The notes: generated by a model from the letters alone, not told the origin. Positions 36,020-45,948 are shown, counted from the stretch's first letter. The stretch: 64,000 bases of DNA from Oscillospiraceae bacterium (GCA_015065785.1 SVPR01000001.1:1-64000); one strand, 5' to 3'. A program made the numbers and translations.

Positions 36020-37156
36020 TTGCTAAAGAAATTTTTCTGTTTAATAGTTTCGGTTGCAATTATTTGTTCGTGTTTAGTAATAAAATCTCAGGCGGTTGAT
36101 ATTTCTGTTTCAGCAAAGTCTGCAATTCTTATTGATGCTAACACATTGGAGGTTTTGTTCAGTAAAAACGAACACGAAAAGCGTGGGATTGCAAGCACTA
36201 CCAAAATTCTCACTTCATTAATTGCTTTAGAATATGGCGAGCCACAAAAAGAGGTTATAGCCTCAAACGAAGCTGTTAGAGTTGAGGGTACATCATTAGG
36301 CTTAAAAGCAGGTGATAAAATTACCCTTAAAGCTTTAGTTTACGGTATGCTTTTAGAAAGTGGCAATGATGCGGCTAATGTTACTGCTTATGGTATTTCC
36401 GGTAGCATAACTGAATTTTCAAAGCTTATGAATAAGTACGCAAAAGAGCTTGGTATGGTTAACAGCAATTTTACTAACCCCTCAGGTCTTACCGATGCTG
36501 ACCATTATTCAACGGCTTTCGATATGGCTTTACTGACTTCAGTAGCAATTAAAAATCCTGTTTTTAATAAAATTGCTTCGACTGAATCTGCAATTATAGA
36601 TTTCGGAACTCCTGAAATATCACGAACACTTACAAATCATAACAGGCTATTGCGTGAGTGTGATGGTGTATTTGGTGTAAAAACGGGTTATACAAAAGCG
36701 AGTGGCAGATGCCTTGTAACTGCTTGTGAAAGAAACGGAGTAACACTCATTGCCGTAACATTAAACGCTTATGATGATTGGAATGACCATAAAAAGCTTT
36801 ATGATTACGGATTTTCACTTTACAATAATTTAGTTTCGCAGGTCGATTTAGCTGGTGTTAAAATACCTGTTGTTTGTGCCGATAAAAAAGCAGTTTCGGT
36901 AGAACTTGCATTTCAGACGGATTTTACTTCAAATAGTGTTGCTGGTGCAGAAATTTTTATAGAGCAATTTCTTTACCCACCTGTAAAGGCAGGCGATGTC
37001 GTAGGTGAAGTCGTTTTTAAAGACAGTAAAGAACAAATTATAAAAACCATTCCTTTAATTTCCAAGGAAAACGCAGTTTCTCTTTATAAGGAAGTAGAAG
37101 AAGATATTTCTTTTTTTCAAAAAATAAAAAAATATATAGAAGGACTGTCGGTATGA
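36020..37156 (+). CDS. dacF: D-alanyl-D-alanine carboxypeptidase (S11), DacF type
   Basis: About 378 residues. Penicillin-binding protein that trims pentapeptide side chains. Signal peptide ends near SQA; catalytic motifs are STTK (Ser nucleophile), SGND and KTGYTKASG, followed by the PBP5-like C-terminal beta domain and amphipathic membrane-anchoring end (FFQKIKKYIEGL). TTG 36020 lies five bases after CAGGTGG; GTG 36011 lies inside it. Position behind gerW and before rluB matches the clostridial DacF locus. A CATATATT element at 35990-35997 may be a sporulation promoter. Confidence 0.9.
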   Translation: MLKKFFCLIVSVAIICSCLVIKSQAVDISVSAKSAILIDANTLEVLFSKNEHEKRGIASTTKILTSLIALEYGEPQKEVIASNEAVRVEGTSLGLKAGDKITLKALVYGMLLESGNDAANVTAYGISGSITEFSKLMNKYAKELGMVNSNFTNPSGLTDADHYSTAFDMALLTSVAIKNPVFNKIASTESAIIDFGTPEISRTLTNHNRLLRECDGVFGVKTGYTKASGRCLVTACERNGVTLIAVTLNAYDDWNDHKKLYDYGFSLYNNLVSQVDLAGVKIPVVCADKKAVSVELAFQTDFTSNSVAGAEIFIEQFLYPPVKAGDVVGEVVFKDSKEQIIKTIPLISKENAVSLYKEVEEDISFFQKIKKYIEGLSV

Positions 37157-37171
37157 CAGACGAAAAAGAAT

Positions 37172-37894
37172 ATGGCAGAAATCAGATTACAAAAATTTTT
37201 ATCAGAATGTTCAGTGGCATCACGCAGAAAGTCAGAAGAGTTAATTCGTGATGGTAAAGTATGGGTTAACGGCAAAAAAGCCTCAATTGGTGATAAGGTT
37301 GACCCAAAACGCGATGATGTTACAGTAAACGGTAAAAAGGTTACCGTAGTAAAACAAAAATATTATATAATGCTCAATAAACCTCGTGGATATGTCACGA
37401 CTATGAGCGATGAATTAGGCAGAAAGTGTGTAGCAGAATTAGTTTCAGATGTTGGTGCAACAGTTTATCCTGTTGGCAGGCTTGACCGCGATTCTGAGGG
37501 TATGCTTTTGCTTACAAATGATGGTGAATTTGCAAATAGTGTAATGCACCCAAGAAAGCATATTTCTAAAACCTACAGAGTAACAGTCCGTTCAACTATC
37601 TCTAAAGAGCAAACCGAAAAATTAGAAGATGGTGTTTTGATTGACGGCAGAGAAACCTTACCTGCCGAGGTTGTAGTTTTAGAAAAAAGTGAAACAAGAA
37701 GTGTGTTACAGATTAAAATATTTGAGGGCAGAAACCGTCAAATCAGAAAAATGTGTGAAGAGGTAGGTCTTGAGGTTATCAGATTAAAACGCACCTCAAT
37801 AGGCTCTTTGAAATTGGGTATGCTTCAGCCTGGTAAATGGCGAGAATTAACGGCTGATGAAGTTCATAAATTAGTTACCAACACTAAAAACTGA
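37172..37894 (+). CDS. rluB: 23S rRNA pseudouridine synthase (RluB family)
   Basis: 240 residues. N-terminal S4 RNA-binding domain (RLQKFLSECSVASRRKSEELI) and a RsuA-type catalytic domain with the catalytic Asp in VGRLDRDSEGMLLLT; C-terminal FEGRNRQIRKMCEEVG. The standard neighbour of scpAB in Firmicutes. The ribosome binding site is weak. Which uridine is modified is inferred from synteny. Confidence 0.92.
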   Translation: MAEIRLQKFLSECSVASRRKSEELIRDGKVWVNGKKASIGDKVDPKRDDVTVNGKKVTVVKQKYYIMLNKPRGYVTTMSDELGRKCVAELVSDVGATVYPVGRLDRDSEGMLLLTNDGEFANSVMHPRKHISKTYRVTVRSTISKEQTEKLEDGVLIDGRETLPAEVVVLEKSETRSVLQIKIFEGRNRQIRKMCEEVGLEVIRLKRTSIGSLKLGMLQPGKWRELTADEVHKLVTNTKN

Positions 37895-37901
37895 CCTTAA
37901 A

Positions 37902-37930
37902 TTGACAATATATACAATTTCTTGTATAAT
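37902..37930 (+). promoter_or_regulatory. perfect consensus sigma-A promoter for the yicC-rsgA cluster
   Basis: TTGACA (37902-37907), exactly 17 bases, TATAAT (37925-37930): an exact match to the sigma-70 consensus in both elements and spacing, directly before a 13-gene housekeeping cluster. Confidence 0.88.
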
Positions 37931-37975
37931 ATTAAGATAAATCACGAAAGGTGTGAAGGCTTTAAAGCCGAAAAA

Positions 37976-38854
37976 ATGATAAGAAGTATGACAGGCTTCG
38001 GCAGGGCACAGGCTTCTGTTGAAGGGTTTAATATTACAGCTGAAATCAAAAGTGTAAATCACAGATATTTTGAGTTTTCTGCAAGGCTCCCACGAGCTTA
38101 TGCATTTCTTGAAGAAAAAATTAAAAGCTATCTTTCAGCTTACATCTCAAGAGGTAAGGTTGAATGCTCACTTACCATTGAAGCTACTGCTGATGATAGC
38201 GTTACAGTCAAGGTTAATGAGCCTTTAGCAAAGGGATATTATGATGCAATTCATTTTATCGGCGAAACATTTTCAGTTAATGCCAATGTTTCTGCACAGG
38301 ATATTGCAAGATACCCTGAGGTTTTATCTGTAACAAAAAATGCAGTTGATGAAGATGACTTGTGGGAAAAGGTTAAGGCTGTTTTAGAAGACGCTGTTTC
38401 CAAATTTATTAAAATGCGTGAATCTGAGGGCGAAAAACTCAAAAATGATGTTCTTTCCCGTGCAGATACTATTATTTCAAATGTAGAATTTGTAGAAAAA
38501 CGCTCCCCTGAAACAGTTAAAGAATATAACGAAAAGCTTCTTACTCGTATGAGAGAGGTTTTAGATAATGTTCAGGTTGATGAAGCAAGAATTCTTACAG
38601 AAGCAGCAATTTATGCTGACAAAATTGCAGTAGCAGAAGAAACTGTAAGATTAAGAAGTCACATTGACCAGTTAAGAGCAATGATGAATTCAGATGAAGC
38701 AATTGGCAGAAAGCTTGATTTTCTTGTTCAGGAAATCAATCGTGAAACAAATACAATCGGTTCAAAGGCTCAGGATGTAGAAATTGCAAAAATTGTAATT
38801 GACACAAAAGCCGAAATCGAGAAAATCAGAGAACAAATCCAGAACATAGAATGA
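37976..38854 (+). CDS. yicC: YicC family endoribonuclease
   Basis: 292 residues. MIRSMTGFGRAQ is the family start; FEFSARLP, SRGKVEC and the C-terminal LDFLVQEINRETNTIGSKA are typical. Homologs are reported to act as endoribonucleases. ATG 37976 is chosen from this family start; AAAGGTG lies 21 bases upstream, separated from the ATG by a short palindrome (GGCTTTAAAGCC, 37958-37969) that could fold and bring it closer. First gene of a long cluster. Confidence 0.92.
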   Translation: MIRSMTGFGRAQASVEGFNITAEIKSVNHRYFEFSARLPRAYAFLEEKIKSYLSAYISRGKVECSLTIEATADDSVTVKVNEPLAKGYYDAIHFIGETFSVNANVSAQDIARYPEVLSVTKNAVDEDDLWEKVKAVLEDAVSKFIKMRESEGEKLKNDVLSRADTIISNVEFVEKRSPETVKEYNEKLLTRMREVLDNVQVDEARILTEAAIYADKIAVAEETVRLRSHIDQLRAMMNSDEAIGRKLDFLVQEINRETNTIGSKAQDVEIAKIVIDTKAEIEKIREQIQNIE

Positions 38855-38863
38855 TGTGATTAA

Positions 38864-39130
38864 ATGAAACTTGTTAATATCGGTTTTGGCAATTTAATAA
38901 ATGCAGACAGGGTAATTGCGGTAATCAGTCCTGACTCTGCACCCGCAAAAAGAATGATTCAGGAAAGCAAAGAGAGAGCTAATTTAATCGATGCTACTCA
39001 CGGCAGAAAAACAAAAGGTATTATTATAACCGATAGTGATAATGTTGTGCTTTCGTTCTTGTCAGCTGAGCAATTACTGACAAGATTTAACGATGAAAAG
39101 GGAGGTCGTGAATTTGGCTTTGAAGGATAA
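38864..39130 (+). CDS. remA: extracellular matrix regulator RemA-like protein
   Basis: 88 residues. KLVNIGFGNLINADRVIAVISPDSAP and DATHGRKTKGIIITDS identify the RemA (DUF370) family, DNA-binding activators of matrix and osmoprotection genes in Bacillus. The standard yicC-remA-gmk-rpoZ-priA order is kept. It overlaps gmk by 17 bases. Confidence 0.93.
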   Translation: MKLVNIGFGNLINADRVIAVISPDSAPAKRMIQESKERANLIDATHGRKTKGIIITDSDNVVLSFLSAEQLLTRFNDEKGGREFGFEG

Positions 39131-39728
39131 AGGCTTACTTGTTGTTCTTTCGGCTCCTGCAGGGTGTGGTAAAGATACTGTTCTTGCAGAGCTTAAAAAG
39201 GCAGATGAAAATGTAAAACAATCTATCTCTATGACAACTCGTGCACCACGAGAGGGCGAAAAAGATGGTGTTGATTATTATTTCACTTCTGTTGAAGCGT
39301 TTGAAAATAACATTTCACAGGATGGCTTTCTTGAATATGTAAAATATGGTGTGAATTATTACGGAACACCCAAAAAAGCTATTGAGGAAATGATAGATGA
39401 TGGAAAATCTGTAATTTTAAAAATTGAAGTTGAGGGTGCGGGTAATGTCCGCAAAATTTACCCTGAAGCTATTTCAATTTTTATAATGCCACCATCATTC
39501 AGTGAGCTTTCACGACGCCTTAAAAATCGTGGTACAGAAACTGAAGAGGATATTAATCGCCGTTTAAAAATTGCAGAAACTGAAATGCAAAGGGCGAAAG
39601 AATATAATTATATTGTTATCAATGACGATTTAACTGCTTGTGTTAATGATGTTTTATCAATAATAAAAGCAGAGCGTTTAAAATATAGCAATATGCAAAA
39701 CAAAGTAAAAGAAATTATTAATAACTGA
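39114..39728 (+). CDS. gmk: guanylate kinase
   Basis: 204 residues. Phosphorylates GMP to GDP. P-loop APAGCGKDT (the usual GPSGxGKxT with Ala at the first Gly), SMTTRAPREGEKDGVDYYF for GMP binding and the RLKNRGTETEEDINRRL lid. TTG 39114 is the start: GGAGGT lies seven bases upstream. The ATG at 39093 would place the ribosome binding site inside the coding region. Confidence 0.95.
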   Translation: MALKDKGLLVVLSAPAGCGKDTVLAELKKADENVKQSISMTTRAPREGEKDGVDYYFTSVEAFENNISQDGFLEYVKYGVNYYGTPKKAIEEMIDDGKSVILKIEVEGAGNVRKIYPEAISIFIMPPSFSELSRRLKNRGTETEEDINRRLKIAETEMQRAKEYNYIVINDDLTACVNDVLSIIKAERLKYSNMQNKVKEIINN

Positions 39729-39749
39729 TTTTGAAAGGAAGTTTTAATT

Positions 39750-39959
39750 ATGCTTAATCCAGATTTAAAAGGAATTCTTAACCAGGGCATCAGCCGTTAC
39801 TCACTTGTAACAGCTACTGCAAAAAGAGCGAGAGAAATCGCAGTTGAAAACCTTGAAGAAAAAAATCTTTCAACAGAAAAGCCTGTTACAGTTGCTCTCG
39901 GTGAAATTATTGACGGCAAATACAAAATTGTTGAGCCTGATTCTATCAAAAATCTTTAA
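39750..39959 (+). CDS. rpoZ: RNA polymerase omega subunit
   Basis: 69 residues, normal for Firmicutes omega. SRYSLVTATAKRAREIA is the conserved helix and KPVTVALGEIIDGKY the second motif. It aids assembly of the beta-prime subunit. GAAAGGAAG precedes the ATG. Confidence 0.95.
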   Translation: MLNPDLKGILNQGISRYSLVTATAKRAREIAVENLEEKNLSTEKPVTVALGEIIDGKYKIVEPDSIKNL

Positions 39960-39961
39960 TT

Positions 39962-42412
39962 ATGTATAACGATTCCTTAATTGCAGAGGTTGCAGTTGAA
40001 GGTCTTGTTTATCATATTGATGCACCTTTTACCTACTTGATTCCCGAAAATTTGAATGTTTTAGCAGGTGAAAGAGTTCTGGTACCGTTTGGTAATGGTA
40101 ACAAGAAAAAGCAGGGATTTGTGTTAAATGTTAAATCCCGTTCTGAAACAGATGAAGGCATCAGGCTTAAATCAATTGCAGCGGTACTTGATGAAGTACC
40201 GCTTCTTAATGATGAAATGCTTTCATTAGTTACCTATTTAAAGGAAAATACCTTTTGTACTTTATTTGAAGCGGCAAAAGCGATGCTTCCAAGCGGAATT
40301 GGTTTAGATTATGTTGTATCATTTATGGCAGATGAAAATGTATCTTCTACTGTAATTGAAAAATTAACAACAGAAGAAAAGGCTGTTTATGACTTTTTAA
40401 AGGATGGCTGTAAATTTCAGAAGAAAGAGAAAATTCTCTCATCTTTAGGCTTTACGGCAGATTCTGTTGTGCTTGAAAAGCTCGAAAAAAAAGGTGTTTT
40501 AGTTTCTAATCTTGATACCAGAAGAAGAATAGGCGATTTAACTGTAAAAAATGTCAGATTAGCAATATCTGAAGATGAAGCACAAAGTAAATTAAGCTCT
40601 TTAACAGCTAAACAACGCTCAGTTCTTTCTTTACTTATAGATATTGGCTCTGCATCGGTAAAAGAAGTATGCTACTTCACAGGTGTTACAGTGGCAGTAG
40701 TTACGGCACTTTGTAAAAAAGGTTATCTTGAGCTTTTTGATAGCGAGGTTTATCGTAAACCAAAAATCACGGCAGAAAAAAGCATAACTCCTATTCCTGC
40801 ATTAACAGAAAATCAAGAGAAGGCTTATAAATATTTATCCTCGAAAATTGATGAGGGCAAAGCAGGTGCAGCACTTTTATTTGGTGTTACAGGTAGCGGT
40901 AAAACTCAAGTTTTTATAAAGCTTATTGAAAAGGTTGTAAGAAGTGGTAAGGGTGTTATTGTTATGGTACCTGAAATTGCTCTGACACCTCAGACAATAA
41001 ACATTTTCTATTCATATTTTGGTGATACTGTTGCAGTGTTTCATAGTGCACTTTCTGCAGGTGAAAGAATTGATGAATGGAAGCGTGTGAAAAATGGTGA
41101 TGCCAGAATTGCAATTGGTACCCGTTCAGCCATTTTTGCACCATTCGACAATCTAGGTCTTATTGTAATGGATGAAGAGCACGAACACACTTATAAATCA
41201 GAAATGACACCTCGTTTTCACGCAAGAGATATTGCAAAATTCAGATGTGTAAAAAATGATGCGTTTTTACTTCTTTCTTCTGCTACGCCATCTATTGAAT
41301 CATACAAAAATGCTCAGGATGGTAAATATGGCTTTGTAAAGCTTACAGAAAGATTTGGTAAAGCGGTTTTGCCAGAGGTTAAAACTGTTGATATTTCAAA
41401 TAGTAAGGGCGTAATCAGTAACGAGCTTTACTCTGAAATTGAAGAAGTATTAGCCGATAAGAAACAAGCAATTCTTCTTATGAACAGACGCGGTTTTAAT
41501 ACATTTGCAACTTGCGAAAGCTGTAAATCAGTTGTAACTTGTCCTAATTGCAGTATTTCTCTTACATATCACAATGCAAATAATCGTTTGATGTGCCATT
41601 ATTGTGGCTATTCAATGAACTATACCGATGTTTGTCCGACTTGTAATAACAAGTCAATTAAATATGCAGGCTTCGGCACTCAAAGAATTGAAGACGATAT
41701 TGAAAATATTTTCCCTAATGCAAAGGTTCTTCGTATGGATGCAGATACAACAATGGCAAAGTATTCTTATGAAGAAAAGCTTCAGGCGTTTGCAAAGGGT
41801 GAATATGATATTTTGCTTGGTACACAGATGGTTGCAAAAGGGCTTAATTTTCCGAAGGTTACCTTAGTTGGTGTTATATCTATTGACCAGCAGCTATATA
41901 ATGACGATTTCAGAAGCAGTGAAAAGGCATTTGACTTATTAACTCAGGTTGTCGGCAGGTCTGGCAGAGGTGATTTTAAAGGTAAAGCCGTTATTCAGAC
42001 AATGCTACCTGATAACGATATTATAACCTTAGCGTCGGAGCAGGATTATGAGGGCTTTTTTGAGATGGAAAATGTCATCAGAAAAGCAATGCTTTACCCA
42101 CCGTATTGCGATATTTGTTCTTTAACCTTTGTAAGTGAGAATTACGCAAAATGCAGTACATCTGCAAATAGGTTTTTAGATTTACTCAAATCTGCTGTTA
42201 CAACAGAGTATGCAGATGTAAAAGTAAATGTTTTGGGGCCTTTACAGCCTAAGGTTTCAAAGATAAATAATAAATTCAGAAATATAATTACAATCAAATG
42301 TAAGAATAATAAAAGATTCAGAAGTATGATTTCTTCGCTTTTGGTTTCTTTTATGAAGGATAAAATGAATAGCGGTGTTTCGGTTATTACAGATATGAAT
42401 CCGCTTTCATAG
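39962..42412 (+). CDS. priA: primosomal protein N' (replication restart helicase)
   Basis: 816 residues. Superfamily 2 DNA helicase that reloads the replisome. N-terminal 3'-DNA binding domain (VLVPFGNGNKKKQGFV), Walker A GVTGSGKTQ, DEEH box, then zinc-binding cysteines (CESCKSVVTCPNCS, CHYCGY, CPTCNN) and motif VI in QVVGRSGRG. The start is 2 bases after the rpoZ stop. Slightly longer than Bacillus PriA, with extra winged-helix-like residues at about 120-270. Confidence 0.96.
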   Translation: MYNDSLIAEVAVEGLVYHIDAPFTYLIPENLNVLAGERVLVPFGNGNKKKQGFVLNVKSRSETDEGIRLKSIAAVLDEVPLLNDEMLSLVTYLKENTFCTLFEAAKAMLPSGIGLDYVVSFMADENVSSTVIEKLTTEEKAVYDFLKDGCKFQKKEKILSSLGFTADSVVLEKLEKKGVLVSNLDTRRRIGDLTVKNVRLAISEDEAQSKLSSLTAKQRSVLSLLIDIGSASVKEVCYFTGVTVAVVTALCKKGYLELFDSEVYRKPKITAEKSITPIPALTENQEKAYKYLSSKIDEGKAGAALLFGVTGSGKTQVFIKLIEKVVRSGKGVIVMVPEIALTPQTINIFYSYFGDTVAVFHSALSAGERIDEWKRVKNGDARIAIGTRSAIFAPFDNLGLIVMDEEHEHTYKSEMTPRFHARDIAKFRCVKNDAFLLLSSATPSIESYKNAQDGKYGFVKLTERFGKAVLPEVKTVDISNSKGVISNELYSEIEEVLADKKQAILLMNRRGFNTFATCESCKSVVTCPNCSISLTYHNANNRLMCHYCGYSMNYTDVCPTCNNKSIKYAGFGTQRIEDDIENIFPNAKVLRMDADTTMAKYSYEEKLQAFAKGEYDILLGTQMVAKGLNFPKVTLVGVISIDQQLYNDDFRSSEKAFDLLTQVVGRSGRGDFKGKAVIQTMLPDNDIITLASEQDYEGFFEMENVIRKAMLYPPYCDICSLTFVSENYAKCSTSANRFLDLLKSAVTTEYADVKVNVLGPLQPKVSKINNKFRNIITIKCKNNKRFRSMISSLLVSFMKDKMNSGVSVITDMNPLS

Positions 42413-42425
42413 GAAGGTATTAATT

Positions 42426-42905
42426 ATGGCAATTAGAAATATCCGAGAGGATGGCGACCCGATTTTAAGAAAAAAGGCTCGTCCTGTCACAGAATTTAAC
42501 GAAAGACTTTTTGAGTTACTTGATGATATGGCAGAAACAATGTATGAAGCTCCGGGTGTTGGTCTTGCGGGGCCACAGGTTGGCGTTTTAAGGCGTGTTG
42601 TTGTTATGGATGTAGGTGACGGTCTTTTAGAGCTTATTAACCCTGAAATAACAAAAACTGAGGGTGAACAAATTGGTGAAGAGGGGTGTCTTTCTCTTCC
42701 CGGACTTTGTGGTACTGTTAAAAGACCAATGACTGTGCAGGTTAAAGCACAAAACCGAGAGGGCAAGTGGTGTCTTTATAAGGGTGAGGAATTAAAAGCA
42801 AGATGCTTCTGTCACGAGATTGACCATCTTGATGGTATTCTTTACAAAGATAATCTTTTAGAAGGCACAATGCTTCAAAGAGTATCAGATATTGAGGAAG
42901 AGTAA
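42426..42905 (+). CDS. def: peptide deformylase
   Basis: 159 residues. Removes formyl from nascent N-terminal Met. All three motifs are seen: GVGLAGPQVG, EEGCLSLPG and HEIDHLDG with metal-binding Cys and two His. Upstream of fmt as usual. Confidence 0.97.
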   Translation: MAIRNIREDGDPILRKKARPVTEFNERLFELLDDMAETMYEAPGVGLAGPQVGVLRRVVVMDVGDGLLELINPEITKTEGEQIGEEGCLSLPGLCGTVKRPMTVQVKAQNREGKWCLYKGEELKARCFCHEIDHLDGILYKDNLLEGTMLQRVSDIEEE

Positions 42906-42917
42906 CAGGAGTGTTTT

Positions 42918-43850
42918 ATGAAAGTTGTTTATATGGGAACACCCGATTTTGCCGTAAAACCACTTGAGGCGTTAATCGAAAACAAATTTCAGGTTGTTGG
43001 TGTTTTTACCCAACCTGATAAACCGGTTGGAAGAAAAGCTGTATTGACACCACCACCGGTAAAGGTAGTTGCAACCGAAAATAATATTCCGGTTTTTCAA
43101 CCCGATTCACTAAAAAATGGTGAGGGCGTAAAGATTTTACAGGAATTAAAACCCGATGTAGTTATTGTAGTGGCATACGGAAAAATCCTGCCAAAAGATT
43201 TTCTTGAATTTGCAAAATATGGTTGCATAAACATTCACGGCTCTATTTTGCCCAAATATCGTGGTGCAGCACCAATTCAATGGTCTGTGTTAGATGGTGA
43301 AGAATATGCCGGAGTTACTTCTATGCAAATGAATGAAGGTCTTGACACCGGTGATATTCTTTTAGTTGAAAAAACGAAAATTGACCCTGATGAAACTTCG
43401 GGTGATTTATATGAAAGACTTACAGTTTTAGGTGCCAATGTCCTTTTAAAAACTCTCGAAGCAGTTGAGAATGGTACACTTAAACCAATCAAGCAAGATG
43501 ATTCTATGAGTAGTTATGCAAAAATGCTTGATAAATCACTTTCTAAAATTGATTGGAATTTATCAGCACAAATGGTGCATAATAAAATCAGAGGACTTGA
43601 CCCGTGGCCTGTTGCTTTAACGGTGTTCGAGGGTAAAAACTTAAAATTATTCCGTTCTCGTTTATTGAATGAAGAATATAATAAGCCTGCCGGTAGTGTT
43701 TATCAGAATAAAGAGGGAATAATTGTTGTCTGTGGTGATAAAAGAGCTGTTTTAATCACAGAAGTTCAGCTTGAGGGCAAAAAGAGAATGTCTGCTTCAG
43801 ATTTTTCTCGTGGTGCAAAATTAACTGATGGCACTATCTTTGAAAGTTAA
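42918..43850 (+). CDS. fmt: methionyl-tRNA formyltransferase
   Basis: 310 residues. Formylates initiator Met-tRNA using 10-formyl-THF. VYMGTPDFAVKPLEAL, HGSILPKYRGAAPIQW (catalytic Asn/His region) and MNEGLDTGDIL are diagnostic. AGGAG precedes the ATG; pairs with def. Confidence 0.97.
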   Translation: MKVVYMGTPDFAVKPLEALIENKFQVVGVFTQPDKPVGRKAVLTPPPVKVVATENNIPVFQPDSLKNGEGVKILQELKPDVVIVVAYGKILPKDFLEFAKYGCINIHGSILPKYRGAAPIQWSVLDGEEYAGVTSMQMNEGLDTGDILLVEKTKIDPDETSGDLYERLTVLGANVLLKTLEAVENGTLKPIKQDDSMSSYAKMLDKSLSKIDWNLSAQMVHNKIRGLDPWPVALTVFEGKNLKLFRSRLLNEEYNKPAGSVYQNKEGIIVVCGDKRAVLITEVQLEGKKRMSASDFSRGAKLTDGTIFES

Positions 43851-43930
43851 AATTTTGTTAATATATTTTTACTAAATTTTTCATTATTAAATTGTAATAT
43901 TGTAATATTAAATATCCGGAGGTGTATGAT

Positions 43931-44632
43931 TTGGGTTTTTATGGCTTTTATTTTGATTATTATTATGTGATATTAGTTATTCCCGTTTTTATTATATCAA
44001 TGATTATACAAGCTAAATTAAATTCCACCTTTAGAAAATATTCTCAGATTGGAAATGCGCGTAATATTACAGGTGCCCAGGCAGCTGAGATGGTTTTAAG
44101 ATATTACAATATTCAGGATGTAAGAATCGAAAGAATAAATGGCACTCTTGCTGATTGCTACGACCCGATAAATAAGGTTATAAAGCTTTCAGATGCTGTT
44201 TACGGCAATTCAAGTATTGCTGCGGTTGGCGTTGCTTGTCATGAGGCAGGTCATGCGGCACAGCACGCTGAAAAATACTTGCCTATAAGAGTAAGAAATT
44301 CAATTTTGCCTGTCTGTAACATTGGTTCTCGTTTTTCAATTCCCTTGTTACTAATAGGTGTGTTGTTTTCTATTCCTCAATTAGTGTGGGTAGGAATTGG
44401 TTTCTTTGCGTTTACCTCTGTTTTTCAATTTGTAACTTTACCGGTTGAATTCAATGCAAGTAACAGAGCACTTAATGTTGTTGAGTCAACAGGTATTCTT
44501 TCATTTGAAGAAAAACGCGGTGCAGGTAAAGTTTTAAAGATGGCGGCAATGACTTATGTTGCTTCACTTGCAATGAGTCTTGCTCAGCTTTTAAGATTGA
44601 TTTTAAGATTTGGCGGTAACAGAAGAAGATGA
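43931..44632 (+). CDS. zinc metallopeptidase, YugP family
   Basis: About 233 residues. Membrane protein with one N-terminal and several C-terminal helices; the zinc motif HEAGHAAQH and NASNRAL segment define the PF04298 (YugP) family, of unknown substrate. TTG 43931 is the likely start, seven bases after CCGGAGGT; GTG 43922 overlaps that site. It overlaps rsmB by 4 bases. The 80-base gap before it contains a tandem ATTGTAAT direct repeat but no clear promoter. Confidence 0.88.
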   Translation: MGFYGFYFDYYYVILVIPVFIISMIIQAKLNSTFRKYSQIGNARNITGAQAAEMVLRYYNIQDVRIERINGTLADCYDPINKVIKLSDAVYGNSSIAAVGVACHEAGHAAQHAEKYLPIRVRNSILPVCNIGSRFSIPLLLIGVLFSIPQLVWVGIGFFAFTSVFQFVTLPVEFNASNRALNVVESTGILSFEEKRGAGKVLKMAAMTYVASLAMSLAQLLRLILRFGGNRRR

Positions 44633-45948
44633 GTATTACTGCAAGACAAGCGGCTTTTTTAATACTGCTTAAAATCGAAAAAGATAAAGCGTATTCTAAT
44701 ATTGCATTAGACAGTGCTGTTAGGGCATATTCCCTTGACAGCACTGATTGTGCTTTTATTTCCAGGTTAGTTTATGGTGTAACTGAACGAAAAATTACTT
44801 TAGATTATGTTATTTCAGGATTTTTAAAGCAACCTATAAAAAAATTAAAGACCGAAGTTCTTGTTATTTTGCGACTTGGTACATATCAGATTCTTTTTAT
44901 GGATAAAATCCCCGAATCTGCTGCGGTTAATGAAAGTGTGTTGTTGGCAAAAAATAATAAATGTGATTTTGCTTCAGGTCTTGTTAATGCAGTTTTAAGA
45001 AAGGTGTCTGAAGAGGGAAAAGAAATTTTAGAGTTACTTTCTGGTGAGGAACGAATTTCCGTTTTGTATTCTGCACCTCTTGAATTAGTAAAGTTTTTAA
45101 AATATCATTATAATGAAGAAAATGCAGAAATGATTTTAAAATCTGCTTTAGAGCCTAAAGAAATTACAATAAGAGTAAACACCTTAAAAACAACTGAAGA
45201 TGAGTTAATTGATATATTAAAAGAAGAAAATCTAACTGCAAAAAAGACATTTTTTAAAAATGCTTTAACACTCGATACAAAAGGTGCAGTTTATGAATCA
45301 GAGGCTTATAAAAAAGGACTTTTTTATGTTGAAGACATATCTTCACAAATTTGTGTTTCTGAGTTGGAGCTTAAAGAAAATGATAAATTCATAGATATTT
45401 GTAGTGCTCCCGGTGGCAAAAGCTTTACAGCCTCACAATATATGAATGACAAAGGTGAAATTTATTCTTGTGATATTCATTCACATAGAGTAGAACTAAT
45501 TAAATCCGGTGCTGAACGGTTAGGAATAAAGGTTATTAAGCCTACAAAAAATGATGCAACAATTTACAATTCGGATTTTCAAAATGCGGATTGTGTTTTG
45601 TGTGATGTTCCTTGTTCAGGTTTAGGAATAATAGGCAAAAAGCCTGAAATAAAATATAAATCGCTTGATGAAATTAAAGATTTGATTCCAATTCAAAAAC
45701 AAATTTTAAGTACTGCTTCCAGATATGTAAAAAAAGGTGGTACACTGATTTATTCTACTTGTTCAATCAATCCTAACGAAAACAGAAAGGTTTGCGATTG
45801 GTTTTTAAAAGAAAATAATGACTTTGTGAGTGTCAGGGTTGCACATGAAATTGAAAGGTGTATTGATGAAGGGGATTACCTGACACTGACACCGCATATA
45901 AATAAATGTGACGGATTTTTTATTGCAAAATTTAAGAGAAAATTATGA
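44629..45948 (+). CDS. rsmB: 16S rRNA m5C967 methyltransferase
   Basis: 439 residues. N-terminal NusB-like RNA-binding domain (ARQAAFLILLKIEKDKAYSN) and a C-terminal SAM methyltransferase with SAPGGKS, DVPCSGLGIIGKKPE (motif IV Cys) and STCSINPNEN (motif VI catalytic Cys). The start overlaps the previous stop. Confidence 0.94.
   Translation: MSITARQAAFLILLKIEKDKAYSNIALDSAVRAYSLDSTDCAFISRLVYGVTERKITLDYVISGFLKQPIKKLKTEVLVILRLGTYQILFMDKIPESAAVNESVLLAKNNKCDFASGLVNAVLRKVSEEGKEILELLSGEERISVLYSAPLELVKFLKYHYNEENAEMILKSALEPKEITIRVNTLKTTEDELIDILKEENLTAKKTFFKNALTLDTKGAVYESEAYKKGLFYVEDISSQICVSELELKENDKFIDICSAPGGKSFTASQYMNDKGEIYSCDIHSHRVELIKSGAERLGIKVIKPTKNDATIYNSDFQNADCVLCDVPCSGLGIIGKKPEIKYKSLDEIKDLIPIQKQILSTASRYVKKGGTLIYSTCSINPNENRKVCDWFLKENNDFVSVRVAHEIERCIDEGDYLTLTPHINKCDGFFIAKFKRKL

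Noticed and set aside
43851..43930. Promoter before the YugP gene
   Set aside because: Several TAATAT boxes but no matching -35; the tandem ATTGTAAT repeat alone is not enough.
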